A stretch of DNA of 36,810 bases from Nitrospirota bacterium (GTDB taxonomy: Bacteria > Nitrospirota > Nitrospiria > SBBL01 > JAADHI01). Position numbers and translations under genes: made by a program. The stretch's first letter is position 1, and each line of letters opens with the position of its first letter. Below the pieces are notes generated by a model that saw only the letters and a program-made list of their open reading frames with translations, was not told the origin of the DNA and did no database searches. Location of the stretch: contig JAJDBT010000124.1 of the NCBI GenBank assembly GCA_029261215.1, forward strand, positions 1-36,810. The letters run 5' to 3'. Positions 1 through 7,777 of the stretch are shown in pieces.

Positions 1-2
1 AA

Positions 3-110
3 ATGATTAAAGTACGAAGTCGAGGCTTCAGGAACAAAGAGCGATTCTCAAATGCCATTTACTTTCATCTGGGGGGACTTGATCTCTACCCCAAGGAGGT
101 ACTCCGATGA
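3..110 (+). pseudogene. C-terminal fragment of a transposase (ISL3-like), cut by the window edge
   Basis: An open frame enters from the left edge and ends in TGA at 108-110. The last 35 codons contain RGFRNKERF followed by GGLDLYP, a tail I associate with DDE transposases of the ISL3 group. The 5' part lies outside the window, so whether the full gene is intact is unknown. The IS terminus 29 bases further on supports the assignment. The family name is from memory of the motif only; another DDE family is possible. Confidence 0.55.
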
Positions 111-139
111 TGTTTACCCACTCGATCAGGGGAAGAGCC
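111..139 (+). mobile_element. Right end of the ISL3-like insertion sequence
   Basis: Read inward on the minus strand from 139, the sequence begins GGCTCTTCCCC, which resembles the GG(C/G)TCTTC/T ends of ISL3-family elements. It lies just behind the transposase stop codon, as expected for a right inverted repeat. If this is correct, the 8 bases after it (140-147, TCTTTGGT) would be one copy of the target duplication. The left end is outside the window, so neither the repeat match nor the duplication can be checked here. Confidence 0.45.
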
Positions 140-402
140 TCTTTGGTAAAGCAGGTGATGCGTTTTATTCCCGAATAGACTGCTGGTTTTTTGTAAGACA
201 TGAGGGTAGTAATCTTTTGTGTTCTTTAGTAAATTCGTTTTTTATTGGGTGTTTATTCTGTAATTCATTAAAAATCCTTGATCTAAATCAGGAACTTTCC
301 TAATCTAAAATTGTAAGAATATTAATAAGTTCTATATGGAAAATGTTTCATGAGATCACATCTTTATTTATATTTAACCTTGATAAAGAAAAGGAGAACA
401 GA
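140..402. other. Non-coding stretch between the IS end and the CHRD gene
   Basis: No convincing gene is seen. A short open frame at 52-303 crosses the IS end and looks accidental. The right half is AT-rich and holds the FNR-like box and a possible -10 element described separately. The region may be the remains of whatever the IS interrupted, but no recognisable fragment is left. Confidence 0.5.
278..291 (+). promoter_or_regulatory. FNR/CRP-family-like box upstream of the CHRD gene
   Basis: TTGATCTAAATCAG matches the FNR/Dnr consensus TTGAT-N4-ATCAA at nine of ten fixed positions. A weak -10 (AAGAAT, 315-320) lies so that the box centre would be about 42 bases upstream of the expected start of transcription. 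That is the class II activation geometry known for FNR. The match and spacing are seen in the sequence; regulation by an FNR-like protein is inferred, and no such regulator gene lies in the window. Confidence 0.45.
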
Positions 403-975
403 ATGAAACTTTTAATACCCGTCGGATTATTTGTAGGTGCATTTATTTTTTTGTTGCAGACGGCACCGGCTTATTCCACAGAACCGGGTGAACCCAGGAT
501 GACAATGCTTAAAGCAAAAGGGTCTGGGTTCAGGGAAGTCCCGTCCGTTTCCTCTACGGGGAGTGCACGTTTTAGGGGTACTATTAATCCCGAACGAACG
601 GAAGTAGCCTATCGTCTTTCCTATGAGGCAGCAGAAGGCAATGTGTTTATGGCGCACATCCATATTGGCCAGTTTTTTGCCAATGGCGGGATCAGTGTAT
701 GGTTTTGTGGTGATCCTGGAAGCCCTATTTTCCCTCCGCCCGGCTCTATTTCTGTTCCAATTTGCGATCCGACGGCCGGGACGCTTGAAGGCGTTTTTAC
801 AGCAGCAGATGTGCTGGGACCGGCAGGGCAAGGCATCGCAGCAGGCGAGTTTGAAGAGTTTCTACGTGCCCTGGAAGCAGGGGTGACTTATGTCAATATC
901 CATTCGGACAAACATATTCCGGGGGAAATCCGTGCCCAAATCAGGGCGATGAGAAAACATAAGAAGGACGACTAA
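403..975 (+). CDS. Secreted CHRD-domain protein
   Basis: This 190-residue protein starts with a signal peptide (MKLLIPVGLFVGAFIFLL, cleavage near APAYS). The rest looks like one CHRD (chordin) domain: a strand-rich start, AHIHIG near residue 86, and a final NIHSDKHIPGEIRAQI motif typical of bacterial CHRD proteins. I chose the ATG at 403 rather than the in-frame ATG at 343 because an AAAGGAG ribosome site sits just before it and the signal peptide begins there. CHRD proteins are exported, and their biochemical role is not established. The gene stands alone behind an FNR-like box, so it may be induced at low oxygen. Cys pairs in the middle (FCGDP, PICDP) could form a disulphide. Confidence 0.85.
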   Translation: MKLLIPVGLFVGAFIFLLQTAPAYSTEPGEPRMTMLKAKGSGFREVPSVSSTGSARFRGTINPERTEVAYRLSYEAAEGNVFMAHIHIGQFFANGGISVWFCGDPGSPIFPPPGSISVPICDPTAGTLEGVFTAADVLGPAGQGIAAGEFEEFLRALEAGVTYVNIHSDKHIPGEIRAQIRAMRKHKKDD

Positions 976-998
976 GCAGCAAGCGTAAGTGATTCATC

Positions 999-1042
999 TT
1001 TTTTTGGAGCGAGCGATAACCAAAGCGCTCGCTCCAAAAAAA
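999..1042. other. Perfect 17-bp inverted repeat (strong hairpin)
   Basis: T7-GGAGCGAGCG (999-1015) is repeated inverted as CGCTCGCTCC-A7 (1026-1042) around a 10-base loop. The GC core is 10 bp with no mismatch, and the flanking T and A runs extend the pairing. It lies 24 bases after the CHRD stop. The T run precedes the stem instead of following it on either strand, so it is not a textbook intrinsic terminator. It could act as an mRNA 3'-end stabiliser or processing site. Confidence 0.6.
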
Positions 1043-1079
1043 ATCACTCTTAACAGGTATTTATTTCAGCCACTTACTA

Positions 1080-1088
1080 TGGTATAAG
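1080..1088 (+). promoter_or_regulatory. Possible extended -10 promoter for the di-heme lipoprotein gene
   Basis: TGGTATAAG contains TG-N-TATAAG, an extended -10 element with five of six bases of the hexamer. No good -35 is seen, which extended -10 promoters tolerate. Transcription would start near 1095, giving a leader of roughly 105 bases before the ATG at 1201. Confidence 0.4.
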
Positions 1089-1200
1089 GTAATCTGTTTT
1101 ATCAATGAACTCTGGCGATAGACTTATGAACAACAGGCCAGCAAGCCGTCTTACTTTTCGTTTTTCCCTGTAGAAATCAATTTTGAAACTGGAGTGACAC

Positions 1201-2955
1201 ATGAAACGAAGTCTCTTATTCTGTTCTCTTGCGATGGTGATATTGCTCAACGGGTGTTCCTATTTTATGAATAATGGTGGTTCCGGGAATAACCCGCCAT
1301 CCGCGCCAGAAGACCGAGGCGCAATCACCTTACAGAATGATTGGTATGGTGATCGTGCCGATCAGATTGTTTACCTTGATCAAAACTGGAGCGCTTATGA
1401 CAGTTTGTGGTTTTATTATACCTCTCAGGGTTCCGAACTGCTTTCATATGATTATTTTATAAACTTAGAGCAGCTCGACGGAGTGTCCTTATTGAGTGAT
1501 CCTCGCAACATGGCGCGGTTTCGATTTATTCCACAGAGACCAACCCAAAACAACCCAGACGGTTTGCCTCTTGGCATCGTTCGTAATAAAAATTATGTCG
1601 GTTTTACCTGTGCGGCCTGTCATACCAATCAGCTGAATTATAAAGGTACAGGGATTCGGATAGATGGTGGTCCGACCCTGGCCAACTTGCTCGAATTTTT
1701 AACTGTGCTTGAAAAAACGATTGAAGGGACACTTCAAGATCGTGCGAAATTTGACCGTTTTGCACACAGGGTTCTGGGGGAATTTTATAGTGAGGACGGC
1801 AAAAGTGCATTGAAGGCGGATCTGACTGAAACATTGACGGAAATGAGTATTTATAACCGTCGTAATTTTTCTGAAACACAAGATGGATTTGCGCGAATTG
1901 ATGCCATCGGTCGTATTTTTAATCAGGCGATCAAAGTGACCAGCGGCGATGATGTGAGTCTGTCCCCCAATGCCCCGGCCAGTTACCCTTTTATTTGGGA
2001 TACCCCTCAGCATGATTGGGTGCAATGGATCGGTCTTATCCCGAATGCCGCTGCCGGATCCCTGGCGCGAAATGCGGGTGAGGTGATTGGGGTTTTTGGC
2101 AAGGTGAAGGTTGAAAAGCAGGATTCCATTGTCAAAAAATTGCATGGCTATGACTCGTCGGTTGAGGCTAAAAACCTCGTTGAACTTGAGGAATGGGTTC
2201 GTCGGCTTGAATCGCCGCAATGGCCAGAAAATATTCTGCCGGAGATTGATGATTCCAAGGCGCGGCAAGGGGAAGTCCTTTATCAGAAAAAATGTATTTC
2301 GTGCCATCATTTGATTAACCGTTCAGACCCCAAACGGCTTATTCGTGCACAAATGTACGGCGTTGATCTTGTGGGCACTGACAAGACCGCTGCCCATAAT
2401 GCGGTCACGGCTGTGGCCCCGACCGGTATTTTGGAGGGCGGATTGTTGCCCCTTAAAAAAGATGAATTCTTTGGTCCGAAAGCGCCGGTCGCACTGATTA
2501 CACGGGACCTTTCCCTCGGAGTCGTGACCCGGAATAAAGAAGCTGCATTAGCGTCCGTCATTCTGGCCAAAAAAAACGGGAACGGTCTTAAGCCACTTCC
2601 GAAACAGGGAAAACATCCTGAAGATACGGAGCAAAATCCATTCGCCTCATTGATGTCCTATAAAGCCAGACCTCTTAACGGTATTTGGGCGACAGCGCCT
2701 TTTTTACATAACGGTTCTGTGCCGACCTTGTATGACCTGCTTTTGCCGGTGAACGAGCGTCCAAAAACATTTGGAGTGGGACTGCGTGAGTTTGACCCCG
2801 TTAAGGTTGGCTATTTAAATGACGTGAAGAATCCAAACATGCCTTTTATTTTCGATACCACTAAGCCGGGGAACAGTAATAGCGGGCACCTGTATGGTGT
2901 GGATCTGACTGAGGCAGAACGCTGGGTTTTGCTTGAGTACCTGAAATCTTTGTGA
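1201..2955 (+). CDS. RoxA-like di-heme cytochrome c lipoprotein (peroxidase superfamily)
   Basis: The 584-residue protein starts with a lipoprotein signal peptide whose lipobox LLNGC places the anchored Cys at residue 19. Two covalent haem sites are visible: CAACH at 137-141 and CISCH at 365-369. The C-terminal part carries GIWATAPFLHNGSVPTLYDL (from about residue 495), a signature shared by di-heme cytochrome c peroxidase-like proteins and the rubber oxygenase RoxA. Family members act in the periplasm on peroxides or, for RoxA/RoxB, cleave polyisoprene with oxygen. RoxA proper is somewhat longer and is not lipid-anchored as far as I know. The substrate is therefore open. A GGAG ribosome site precedes the ATG. 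The next gene is a thiol peroxidase, which fits a peroxide or oxygen stress theme but is not proof. Confidence 0.82.
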   Translation: MKRSLLFCSLAMVILLNGCSYFMNNGGSGNNPPSAPEDRGAITLQNDWYGDRADQIVYLDQNWSAYDSLWFYYTSQGSELLSYDYFINLEQLDGVSLLSDPRNMARFRFIPQRPTQNNPDGLPLGIVRNKNYVGFTCAACHTNQLNYKGTGIRIDGGPTLANLLEFLTVLEKTIEGTLQDRAKFDRFAHRVLGEFYSEDGKSALKADLTETLTEMSIYNRRNFSETQDGFARIDAIGRIFNQAIKVTSGDDVSLSPNAPASYPFIWDTPQHDWVQWIGLIPNAAAGSLARNAGEVIGVFGKVKVEKQDSIVKKLHGYDSSVEAKNLVELEEWVRRLESPQWPENILPEIDDSKARQGEVLYQKKCISCHHLINRSDPKRLIRAQMYGVDLVGTDKTAAHNAVTAVAPTGILEGGLLPLKKDEFFGPKAPVALITRDLSLGVVTRNKEAALASVILAKKNGNGLKPLPKQGKHPEDTEQNPFASLMSYKARPLNGIWATAPFLHNGSVPTLYDLLLPVNERPKTFGVGLREFDPVKVGYLNDVKNPNMPFIFDTTKPGNSNSGHLYGVDLTEAERWVLLEYLKSL

Positions 2956-3127
2956 GGCAAAACTTGCAGGGATCATTGGTCTTGCTGTATTTATTGCACA
3001 AAGAAAATTTGAGGGAAAATAGAGGGGTTTATGTTCGCCGCGTTTGATGAATACAAGTTTTGCTGTATTTGAGCAAAGGATAGGATCTTTTCAACTGAGT
3101 GTATGTTTTTTATAAAAAGGAGAAAAA

Positions 3128-3628
3128 ATGGCTAAAATTACTTTAAAAGGAAATCCTATCGAAACAGCCGGTAACTTGCCCGGTGTGGGCACACAAGCAC
3201 CGGGTTTTACGCTTGTGAAAAACGATTTGTCTGAAGTCAGCCTTAAAGACTTTGCCGGTAAAACCGTCGTATTGAATATTTTTCCCAGTATTGATACAGC
3301 GGTTTGTGCGTCGTCTGTCAGACGATTTAATCAGGAAGCAAATAAGCTCTCAGACACCGTGGTGCTCTGCATTTCAGCCGATTTACCTTTCGCATTGGGA
3401 CGGTTTTGCGGTGCTGAAGGTTTGGATAAGGTGATCCCCCTCTCAACCTTTCGGACACCCGACTTTGGTAAGGCCTATGGCGCAACGATTACCACTGGCC
3501 CCCTTGCCGGACTCCTTTCCAGGGCCGTTGTGATTGTGGATAAATCGGGTAAAGTGTCCTATGTCGAACAGGTGCCTGAAATCACGCAAGATCCAAATTT
3601 TGCTGCGGCCTTATCGGCGCTTGCCTAG
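3128..3628 (+). CDS. tpx: Thiol peroxidase (2-Cys peroxiredoxin, Tpx type)
   Basis: This 166-residue protein has full Tpx length and architecture. The peroxidatic Cys is C60 in [15 protein letters not shown] and the resolving Cys is C94 in [12 protein letters not shown]. Both sit at the positions known for Tpx (C61 and C95 in E. coli). Tpx reduces hydrogen peroxide and alkyl hydroperoxides using thioredoxin; this one has no signal peptide and should be cytoplasmic. An AAAAGGAG ribosome site lies just upstream. It is 172 bases from the preceding cytochrome gene, so it may have its own promoter, and it is followed by a strong terminator. Confidence 0.95.
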   Translation: MAKITLKGNPIETAGNLPGVGTQAPGFTLVKNDLSEVSLKDFAGKTVVLNIFPSIDTAVCASSVRRFNQEANKLSDTVVLCISADLPFALGRFCGAEGLDKVIPLSTFRTPDFGKAYGATITTGPLAGLLSRAVVIVDKSGKVSYVEQVPEITQDPNFAAALSALA

Positions 3629-3667
3629 AAGCGGGATGGTATAAAACGGTTTGTGGTTTGTGAATTT

Positions 3668-3703
3668 GCCGCGGGAGCTGAATGGCCTCCGCGGCATTTT
3701 TTT
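3668..3703 (+). terminator. Intrinsic terminator after tpx
   Basis: GCCGCGG (3668-3674) pairs with CCGCGGC (3689-3695) and is followed by a run of seven T (3697-3703). The structure lies 39 bases after the tpx stop and ends before the convergent VOC gene, so it closes the plus-strand unit. Confidence 0.85.
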
Positions 3704-3719
3704 ACCGTGTGACTCTTCG

Positions 3720-4145
3720 TTAATCTCCGACTTGAGTCGATTCTGTTTCGCCAAATATCGCGGACGCATAGCGATAGTGTTTGAATTCCAGAAGGTTTCC
3801 GGAAGGGTCTTCAAGAAAAAAAGTGTGATGTTCCAGCCGTGTGCCGGGAAATCGGCACCGGGGTTTTTGATAAAAAAGAAGCTCTTTTCTCTTTGCGCGC
3901 TCGGCGATATTTTTCCATGTTTTTTCAGATTTGAAGACCAAACCAAAATGCCGAGGGTAGACGCCTTGTTGTGATTTATCGGTTTCTTTTGTGAGATGGG
4001 CAATAATTTGATGCCCTTTAAAATTTAAGGTCATTGCGGCGGCAGAAGTCCGACCCGCTTTGCAGCCGAGACCGTCGACATAAAATGTTTTTGCACTTTC
4101 CAGGTTGTGTACGGGAAATGCGAGATGAAAGAGAATTTGGCCCAT
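3720..4145 (-). CDS. VOC-superfamily (glyoxalase/extradiol dioxygenase-like) protein
   Basis: A 141-residue single-domain protein with the paired beta-alpha-beta-beta-beta modules of the vicinal oxygen chelate fold. HLAFPVHNLESAKTFY begins near residue 7, HFGLVF lies in the middle, and DPSGNLLEFKHY near the end. These give His, His and Glu as plausible metal ligands, as in the small dioxygenase-like group with GHQIIAHL. I chose the ATG at 4145, which has an AGGA upstream, over the longer frame from 4220, whose first 25 residues look unrelated to the fold. The substrate cannot be told. It converges on tpx and is a single-gene unit. Confidence 0.8.
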   Translation of the reverse strand: MGQILFHLAFPVHNLESAKTFYVDGLGCKAGRTSAAAMTLNFKGHQIIAHLTKETDKSQQGVYPRHFGLVFKSEKTWKNIAERAKRKELLFYQKPRCRFPGTRLEHHTFFLEDPSGNLLEFKHYRYASAIFGETESTQVGD

Positions 4146-4302
4146 TTTGATATCCTGTTTTATTCTTATTTTCTCCACCATTCTAGCATCTTGGCTCGAC
4201 ACATAAAAGGGAGGAGGCAAATGTTGGGGAAAGGATCTGAATGAGGAGGCTATGCAATTTAAAACCCCGTTGCCTTTGAATATTTCCCTGAATCAGCACG
4301 CT

Positions 4303-4330
4303 TTGATTTAGCTTGAAACTACTGTAAAAT
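4303..4330 (+). promoter_or_regulatory. Probable sigma70 promoter of proS
   Basis: TTGATT (4303-4308) and TAAAAT (4325-4330) are separated by 16 bases, matching four and five of the six consensus positions. Transcription would begin near 4337, about 20 bases before the proS start. No terminator-like or T-box structure is seen in this short leader. Confidence 0.55.
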
Positions 4331-4358
4331 ACGTGATTTTAATGGAGAAAATTTGACA

Positions 4359-6062
4359 ATGCGTTATTCCAAGTTACTGATCCCGACCCTGCGAGACGAC
4401 CCTTCGGATGCTGAAACAATCAGCCACAAATTGATGCTGCGAGCAGGGCTTATTCGAAAAGTGGCTGCGGGAGTCTATTCTCTTCTTCCTTTGGGAGTCC
4501 GGGTTCTTTCCAGAATTGAAAAAATTATACGGGAAGAGATGACGAATGCTGGCGCTCAGGAAGTTTTGCTTCCGGCCTTGCAACCCTCCGAACTTTGGGA
4601 GGAAACGGGGCGCTGGCAAAAATATGGTAAAGAGTTGATGAGGCTCCAGGATCGTCATAATCGAGACTTTTGTCTTGGCCCGACGCATGAAGAAGTGGTC
4701 ACAGATTTAGTGCGGAATGAAGTTCGCTCATACAAACAATTACCGCTCAACCTTTTCCAGATTCAAACCAAGTTTCGCGACGAAATTCGTCCTCGTTTTG
4801 GTTTGATGCGGGGGAGGGAATTTATTATGAAAGATGCCTATAGCTTTGATGCCGATCTGAGTGCAGCCGAAACAACCTATCGTGCGATGTACTCTGCCTA
4901 TCATCATATTTTCCGGCGCGTGGGTTTACATTTTCGTGCCGTTGAAGCCGATTCCGGATTAATTGGGGGTTCATCATCCCATGAATTTATGGTGTTGGCT
5001 GAAACTGGAGAAGATGACATTGTGTCCTGTCAGCAATGCGAATATGCCGCTAATATGGAGCAAGCAGAGCTTGTCTCACCACAAACGAGATCTGAGCATT
5101 CTGATGAATCAATGCTTTCCGTTTCAACACCGAATCAAACATCGATTGAGGCGCTTAGCGCATTTTTAAACGTTTCAAAAGATAAGTTCTTGAAAACACT
5201 TTTTTTTATTGTTGATGAACGGCCAGTTGCGGTTCTGATTCGTGGGGACCACGAGGTTAATGAAATTAAACTCAAAAAAAACCTGAATGTTACGGAATTG
5301 GCCCTGGCTGATCGCGAAGCGGTCGAGCGAATAACGAAAGGTCCGGTGGGTTTTTCAGGACCTGTTGGATTAGAAGGGCTGGAAATTATTGCGGATCGCT
5401 CCGTTGTGACTGGCACTTCCTATATCATCGGGGCAAATGAGAAAGATCGTCATTACCGGCATGCCGTTGTGGGGCGAGATTTTGATATTGATCGTTTTTT
5501 TGATCTTAGAAATGTTGTGCCGGACGACCCTTGTCCGAGGTGTGGCGGGACGATCTCAATTGATCGGGGTATCGAAGTGGGTCATGTGTTTATGCTGGGG
5601 ACAAAGTATAGCGAAGCGATGGGGGCGACCTTTCTGGATCAACAAGGAAAGAGCCAGCATTTTGTAATGGGATGTTACGGTATTGGGGTTTCCAGGATTA
5701 TGGCGGCCGCCATTGAGCAAAATCATGATGAAAGCGGGATTTTTTGGCCACAGCAGATTGCGCCTTTTGATGTCGAAGTGATTCCGATGCAGGAGAAAAA
5801 AGAGGCCGTGATGAACGCAGCCTTAGAAATAACAGTAACGCTGGAAAAACAGGGGTTTGAGGTACTGCTCGAAGACCGGAAAGAACGCGCTGGCGTAAAG
5901 TTTAATGATGCCGATTTACTGGGAATTCCTTTTCAGGTCGTGATTGGAGAACGGGATCTTAACGAAGGAATGGTTGAATTGAAAAACCGTCAATCTGGAG
6001 AAAAGATCCGTGTGTCGATTGAAGATGTTGTTACAAGCTTGATCGGACTTCGACTTCAATGA
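4359..6062 (+). CDS. proS: Prolyl-tRNA synthetase (bacterial type with editing insertion)
   Basis: The 567-residue enzyme charges tRNA-Pro with proline using ATP. The order is class II catalytic core, editing insertion and C-terminal anticodon-binding domain. The start MRYSKLLIPTLR is typical. Motif 2 (FRDEIRPRFGLMRGREF, about 139-155) and motif 3 (GIGVSRIMAA) are intact. The region of about residues 222-405 between them is the INS/YbaK-like domain that hydrolyses Ala-tRNA-Pro. I chose the ATG at 4359. A TTG six bases upstream in the same frame (4353) lies nearer to the ideal distance from the GGAG at 4344-4347 and would add two residues. The gene is monocistronic in appearance. Confidence 0.97.
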   Translation: MRYSKLLIPTLRDDPSDAETISHKLMLRAGLIRKVAAGVYSLLPLGVRVLSRIEKIIREEMTNAGAQEVLLPALQPSELWEETGRWQKYGKELMRLQDRHNRDFCLGPTHEEVVTDLVRNEVRSYKQLPLNLFQIQTKFRDEIRPRFGLMRGREFIMKDAYSFDADLSAAETTYRAMYSAYHHIFRRVGLHFRAVEADSGLIGGSSSHEFMVLAETGEDDIVSCQQCEYAANMEQAELVSPQTRSEHSDESMLSVSTPNQTSIEALSAFLNVSKDKFLKTLFFIVDERPVAVLIRGDHEVNEIKLKKNLNVTELALADREAVERITKGPVGFSGPVGLEGLEIIADRSVVTGTSYIIGANEKDRHYRHAVVGRDFDIDRFFDLRNVVPDDPCPRCGGTISIDRGIEVGHVFMLGTKYSEAMGATFLDQQGKSQHFVMGCYGIGVSRIMAAAIEQNHDESGIFWPQQIAPFDVEVIPMQEKKEAVMNAALEITVTLEKQGFEVLLEDRKERAGVKFNDADLLGIPFQVVIGERDLNEGMVELKNRQSGEKIRVSIEDVVTSLIGLRLQ

Positions 6063-6552
6063 AACACTCAATATTTTTGTATCTCGTGTTTGGTTAACTG
6101 AAGTGCCATGTTTTTGTTGTGAATAAGGGTGGCTTTGTAAAGGTAAAATAATACTAGATATGGATGCCATTCTGTCAGGGAGCCTTGAGTTAAGCTGATC
6201 TATTCTATCGACTAAATTATTGAAAATATTGACTTATTGCAATGTTGCTCGTGCGCTCCGCTGGCCTGTCTTTTGTTGAAAATTGAGTTGTTAAATGCTT
6301 GCAGTTTGTGCTAGCATTTTCCCAGTCGATCACCTTGGGGTCTTTTTGTTTTTTTCTACAGGCATCATGTGTCAGTATGGTGTGTCTTCAGTCTTTATGA
6401 TGTATTCTCATTTGACTCTTCGGTGAGCTATTTTAGCAGTTAAGATGGTGTGTTTCCCTTGGTATTTCCTCAGTCATGAGGGGCTTGTTGGAAGTTGAAG
6501 CTTCTGCTTGGGAAACGGTAAAACTTGGAAGAATTAATATGAAGATAAGGCT
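6063..6552. other. 490-base intergenic region before the acyltransferase operon
   Basis: No gene is supported here. The stretch is T-rich on the plus strand. It has a small inverted repeat CCTCA-GTCA-TGAGG near 6468-6481 and the sequence ATGGTGTGT twice about 70 bases apart. No confident sigma70 or sigma54 promoter, riboswitch fold or terminator is visible. Its length suggests that regulation of the downstream four-gene run resides here. Confidence 0.5.
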
Positions 6553-7302
6553 GTGAATCTCACTGATTATTTTAGCCGCCATTTTGAAATTTTGTCTGCG
6601 AACACAGATGACCTGATTGAAGAAGTGCTTCGATTAAGATATCAGGTTTATTGTGTTGAGAAGACCATTTTGAAGGGGTCTCACCATACGGACTGTAAAG
6701 AGAGAGATCTCTACGATCCGCGTTCTGTCCATCACTTGATTCGGCATAAATTAACAGGGCTTTACGTTGCGACAGTCAGGTTGATTCTCCCTGATCTCAA
6801 CGACCCGGAAAGTCGATTTCCGATGGAAGAGTACTGTAGTCAATGTTTCTATAAAGACCTTAGCCTGTTACAAAATATTTCAAGGGATTCTTTGGCCGAG
6901 GTGTCTCGATTTCTTATTTCCAAATCACGTGAACGGCAAATTATGGAGGCCTCAAACTTGGACAAAAGAGGTCTTATTTCAGGATATCGCAGAAAAGATG
7001 GCCTGCTTTGTTATTTGCTTCTTTTTGGTTTGTTCAGTGCCGTTGTTCGAATGACCGCTCTTAATCGAATTTCATTTTGGTATGTAGGTGTCGAGCCTTC
7101 TTTTCACAGGTTGCTCACCCGCTTTGGTATTGACTTTACTCCGATTGGACCACTTTTTGAATATCACGGCCAGCGTCTTCCCTGTCTCGGATCAACAACC
7201 TCTATTTTAGCTGGTATTCAAAAGTACCGACCTGAAATTTGGAAGTTTCTAACCGAAGGGGGCAGGCTGGTACTTGCGGATTCGCGAGAAGGTCTATCTT
7301 AA
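6553..7302 (+). CDS. PEP-CTERM/exosortase-associated N-acyl amino acid synthase (GNAT fold)
   Basis: The 249-residue protein matches the family I know as 'putative PEP-CTERM/exosortase system-associated acyltransferase', related in fold to LuxI and to the FeeM/NasY long-chain N-acyl amino acid synthases. Recognisable parts are RYQVYCVEKTIL near residue 29, DPRSVHHLIRHK with VATVRLILP about 57-81, and AEVSRFLISK about 117-126. Members are proposed to join a fatty acyl group from acyl-ACP to an amino acid. The start is GTG at 6553; an in-frame stop at 6535 excludes longer forms. The ribosome site is poor (AAGG only two bases away), so a slightly later start is possible. It heads a four-gene run; no exosortase or PEP-CTERM substrate is seen in the window. 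Confidence 0.8.
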   Translation: MNLTDYFSRHFEILSANTDDLIEEVLRLRYQVYCVEKTILKGSHHTDCKERDLYDPRSVHHLIRHKLTGLYVATVRLILPDLNDPESRFPMEEYCSQCFYKDLSLLQNISRDSLAEVSRFLISKSRERQIMEASNLDKRGLISGYRRKDGLLCYLLLFGLFSAVVRMTALNRISFWYVGVEPSFHRLLTRFGIDFTPIGPLFEYHGQRLPCLGSTTSILAGIQKYRPEIWKFLTEGGRLVLADSREGLS

Positions 7303-7351
7303 ACTTAAATCACGTCGATATAAACACAACCTTGCGACGATTTTCAAAAAT

Positions 7352-7777
7352 ATGAAACGTCATTGTGTTACTATATTACTTGTTTTCCTCATGACCCTGA
7401 GTGCTGTATCGGGGGCTTGGGCTCAAGATGTCGTTGTGCATCCAGAGGTAGATAAGTCTGACATTTCCAGAAATGCACTTCGCGCAATTTTTGGAATGCG
7501 GCTTAGGAAATGGTCTAATGGTGAGCCGATTACGGTTTTTGTTTTAAGAGACGATTCTCCTGTTCATATCGAGTTTTCAAAAACAATCCTTCATATGTTT
7601 CCGTATCAGTTGAGAAGAGCTTGGGATCGCCAGGTTTTTTCTGGAACAGGGCAATCGCCATTTTTAGTGAATTCGTTGGAAGAGATGAGGACAAAAGTGG
7701 CCAGCACACCGGGTGCGATCGGCTACATACCCAGGGAAGGAGTTGATGAAAAGCTTAGTGTCCTCAAAGTTCGTTAG
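7352..7777 (+). CDS. Lone PstS-like periplasmic domain protein
   Basis: This 141-residue protein has a signal peptide ending near SGAWA-QD and then a single lobe of the PBP-like/PstS-like fold. Visible landmarks are VVVHPEVDKSDIS, ALRAIFGMRLRKW, a DDS...EFSKTIL segment, AWDRQVFSG and TPGAIGYIP. Full PstS proteins are about twice as long and have two lobes with the ligand between them, so phosphate binding should not be assumed. I chose the ATG at 7352, where the signal peptide begins; the frame is open back to a TTG at 7274 inside the previous gene. The gene overlaps the following porin gene by 32 bases, which argues for tight co-expression. A paralogous protein is encoded at 33819-34298. Confidence 0.82.
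   Translation: MKRHCVTILLVFLMTLSAVSGAWAQDVVVHPEVDKSDISRNALRAIFGMRLRKWSNGEPITVFVLRDDSPVHIEFSKTILHMFPYQLRRAWDRQVFSGTGQSPFLVNSLEEMRTKVASTPGAIGYIPREGVDEKLSVLKVR

Noticed and set aside
52-303. 83-residue open frame at the left edge
   Set aside because: It crosses the likely IS end, overlaps the transposase tail in another frame, has no ribosome site and shows no family features.
999-1042. Intrinsic terminator after the CHRD gene
   Set aside because: The hairpin is real, but the T run lies before the stem on both strands, so it does not fit the usual terminator form; it is kept only as a hairpin.
3611-4003. Long frames on both strands across the VOC gene
   Set aside because: They are shadows of the VOC gene, whose metal-binding motifs and ribosome site are clear.
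6553-7302. Evidence for a complete PEP-CTERM/exosortase system
   Set aside because: Only the associated acyltransferase is present; no exosortase, no PEP-CTERM C-terminal signal and no PrsK/PrsR-type regulator were found.
7352-7777. Calling the lone PBP protein PstS (phosphate uptake)
   Set aside because: It has only one lobe and no pstC, pstA, pstB or phoU genes are nearby.
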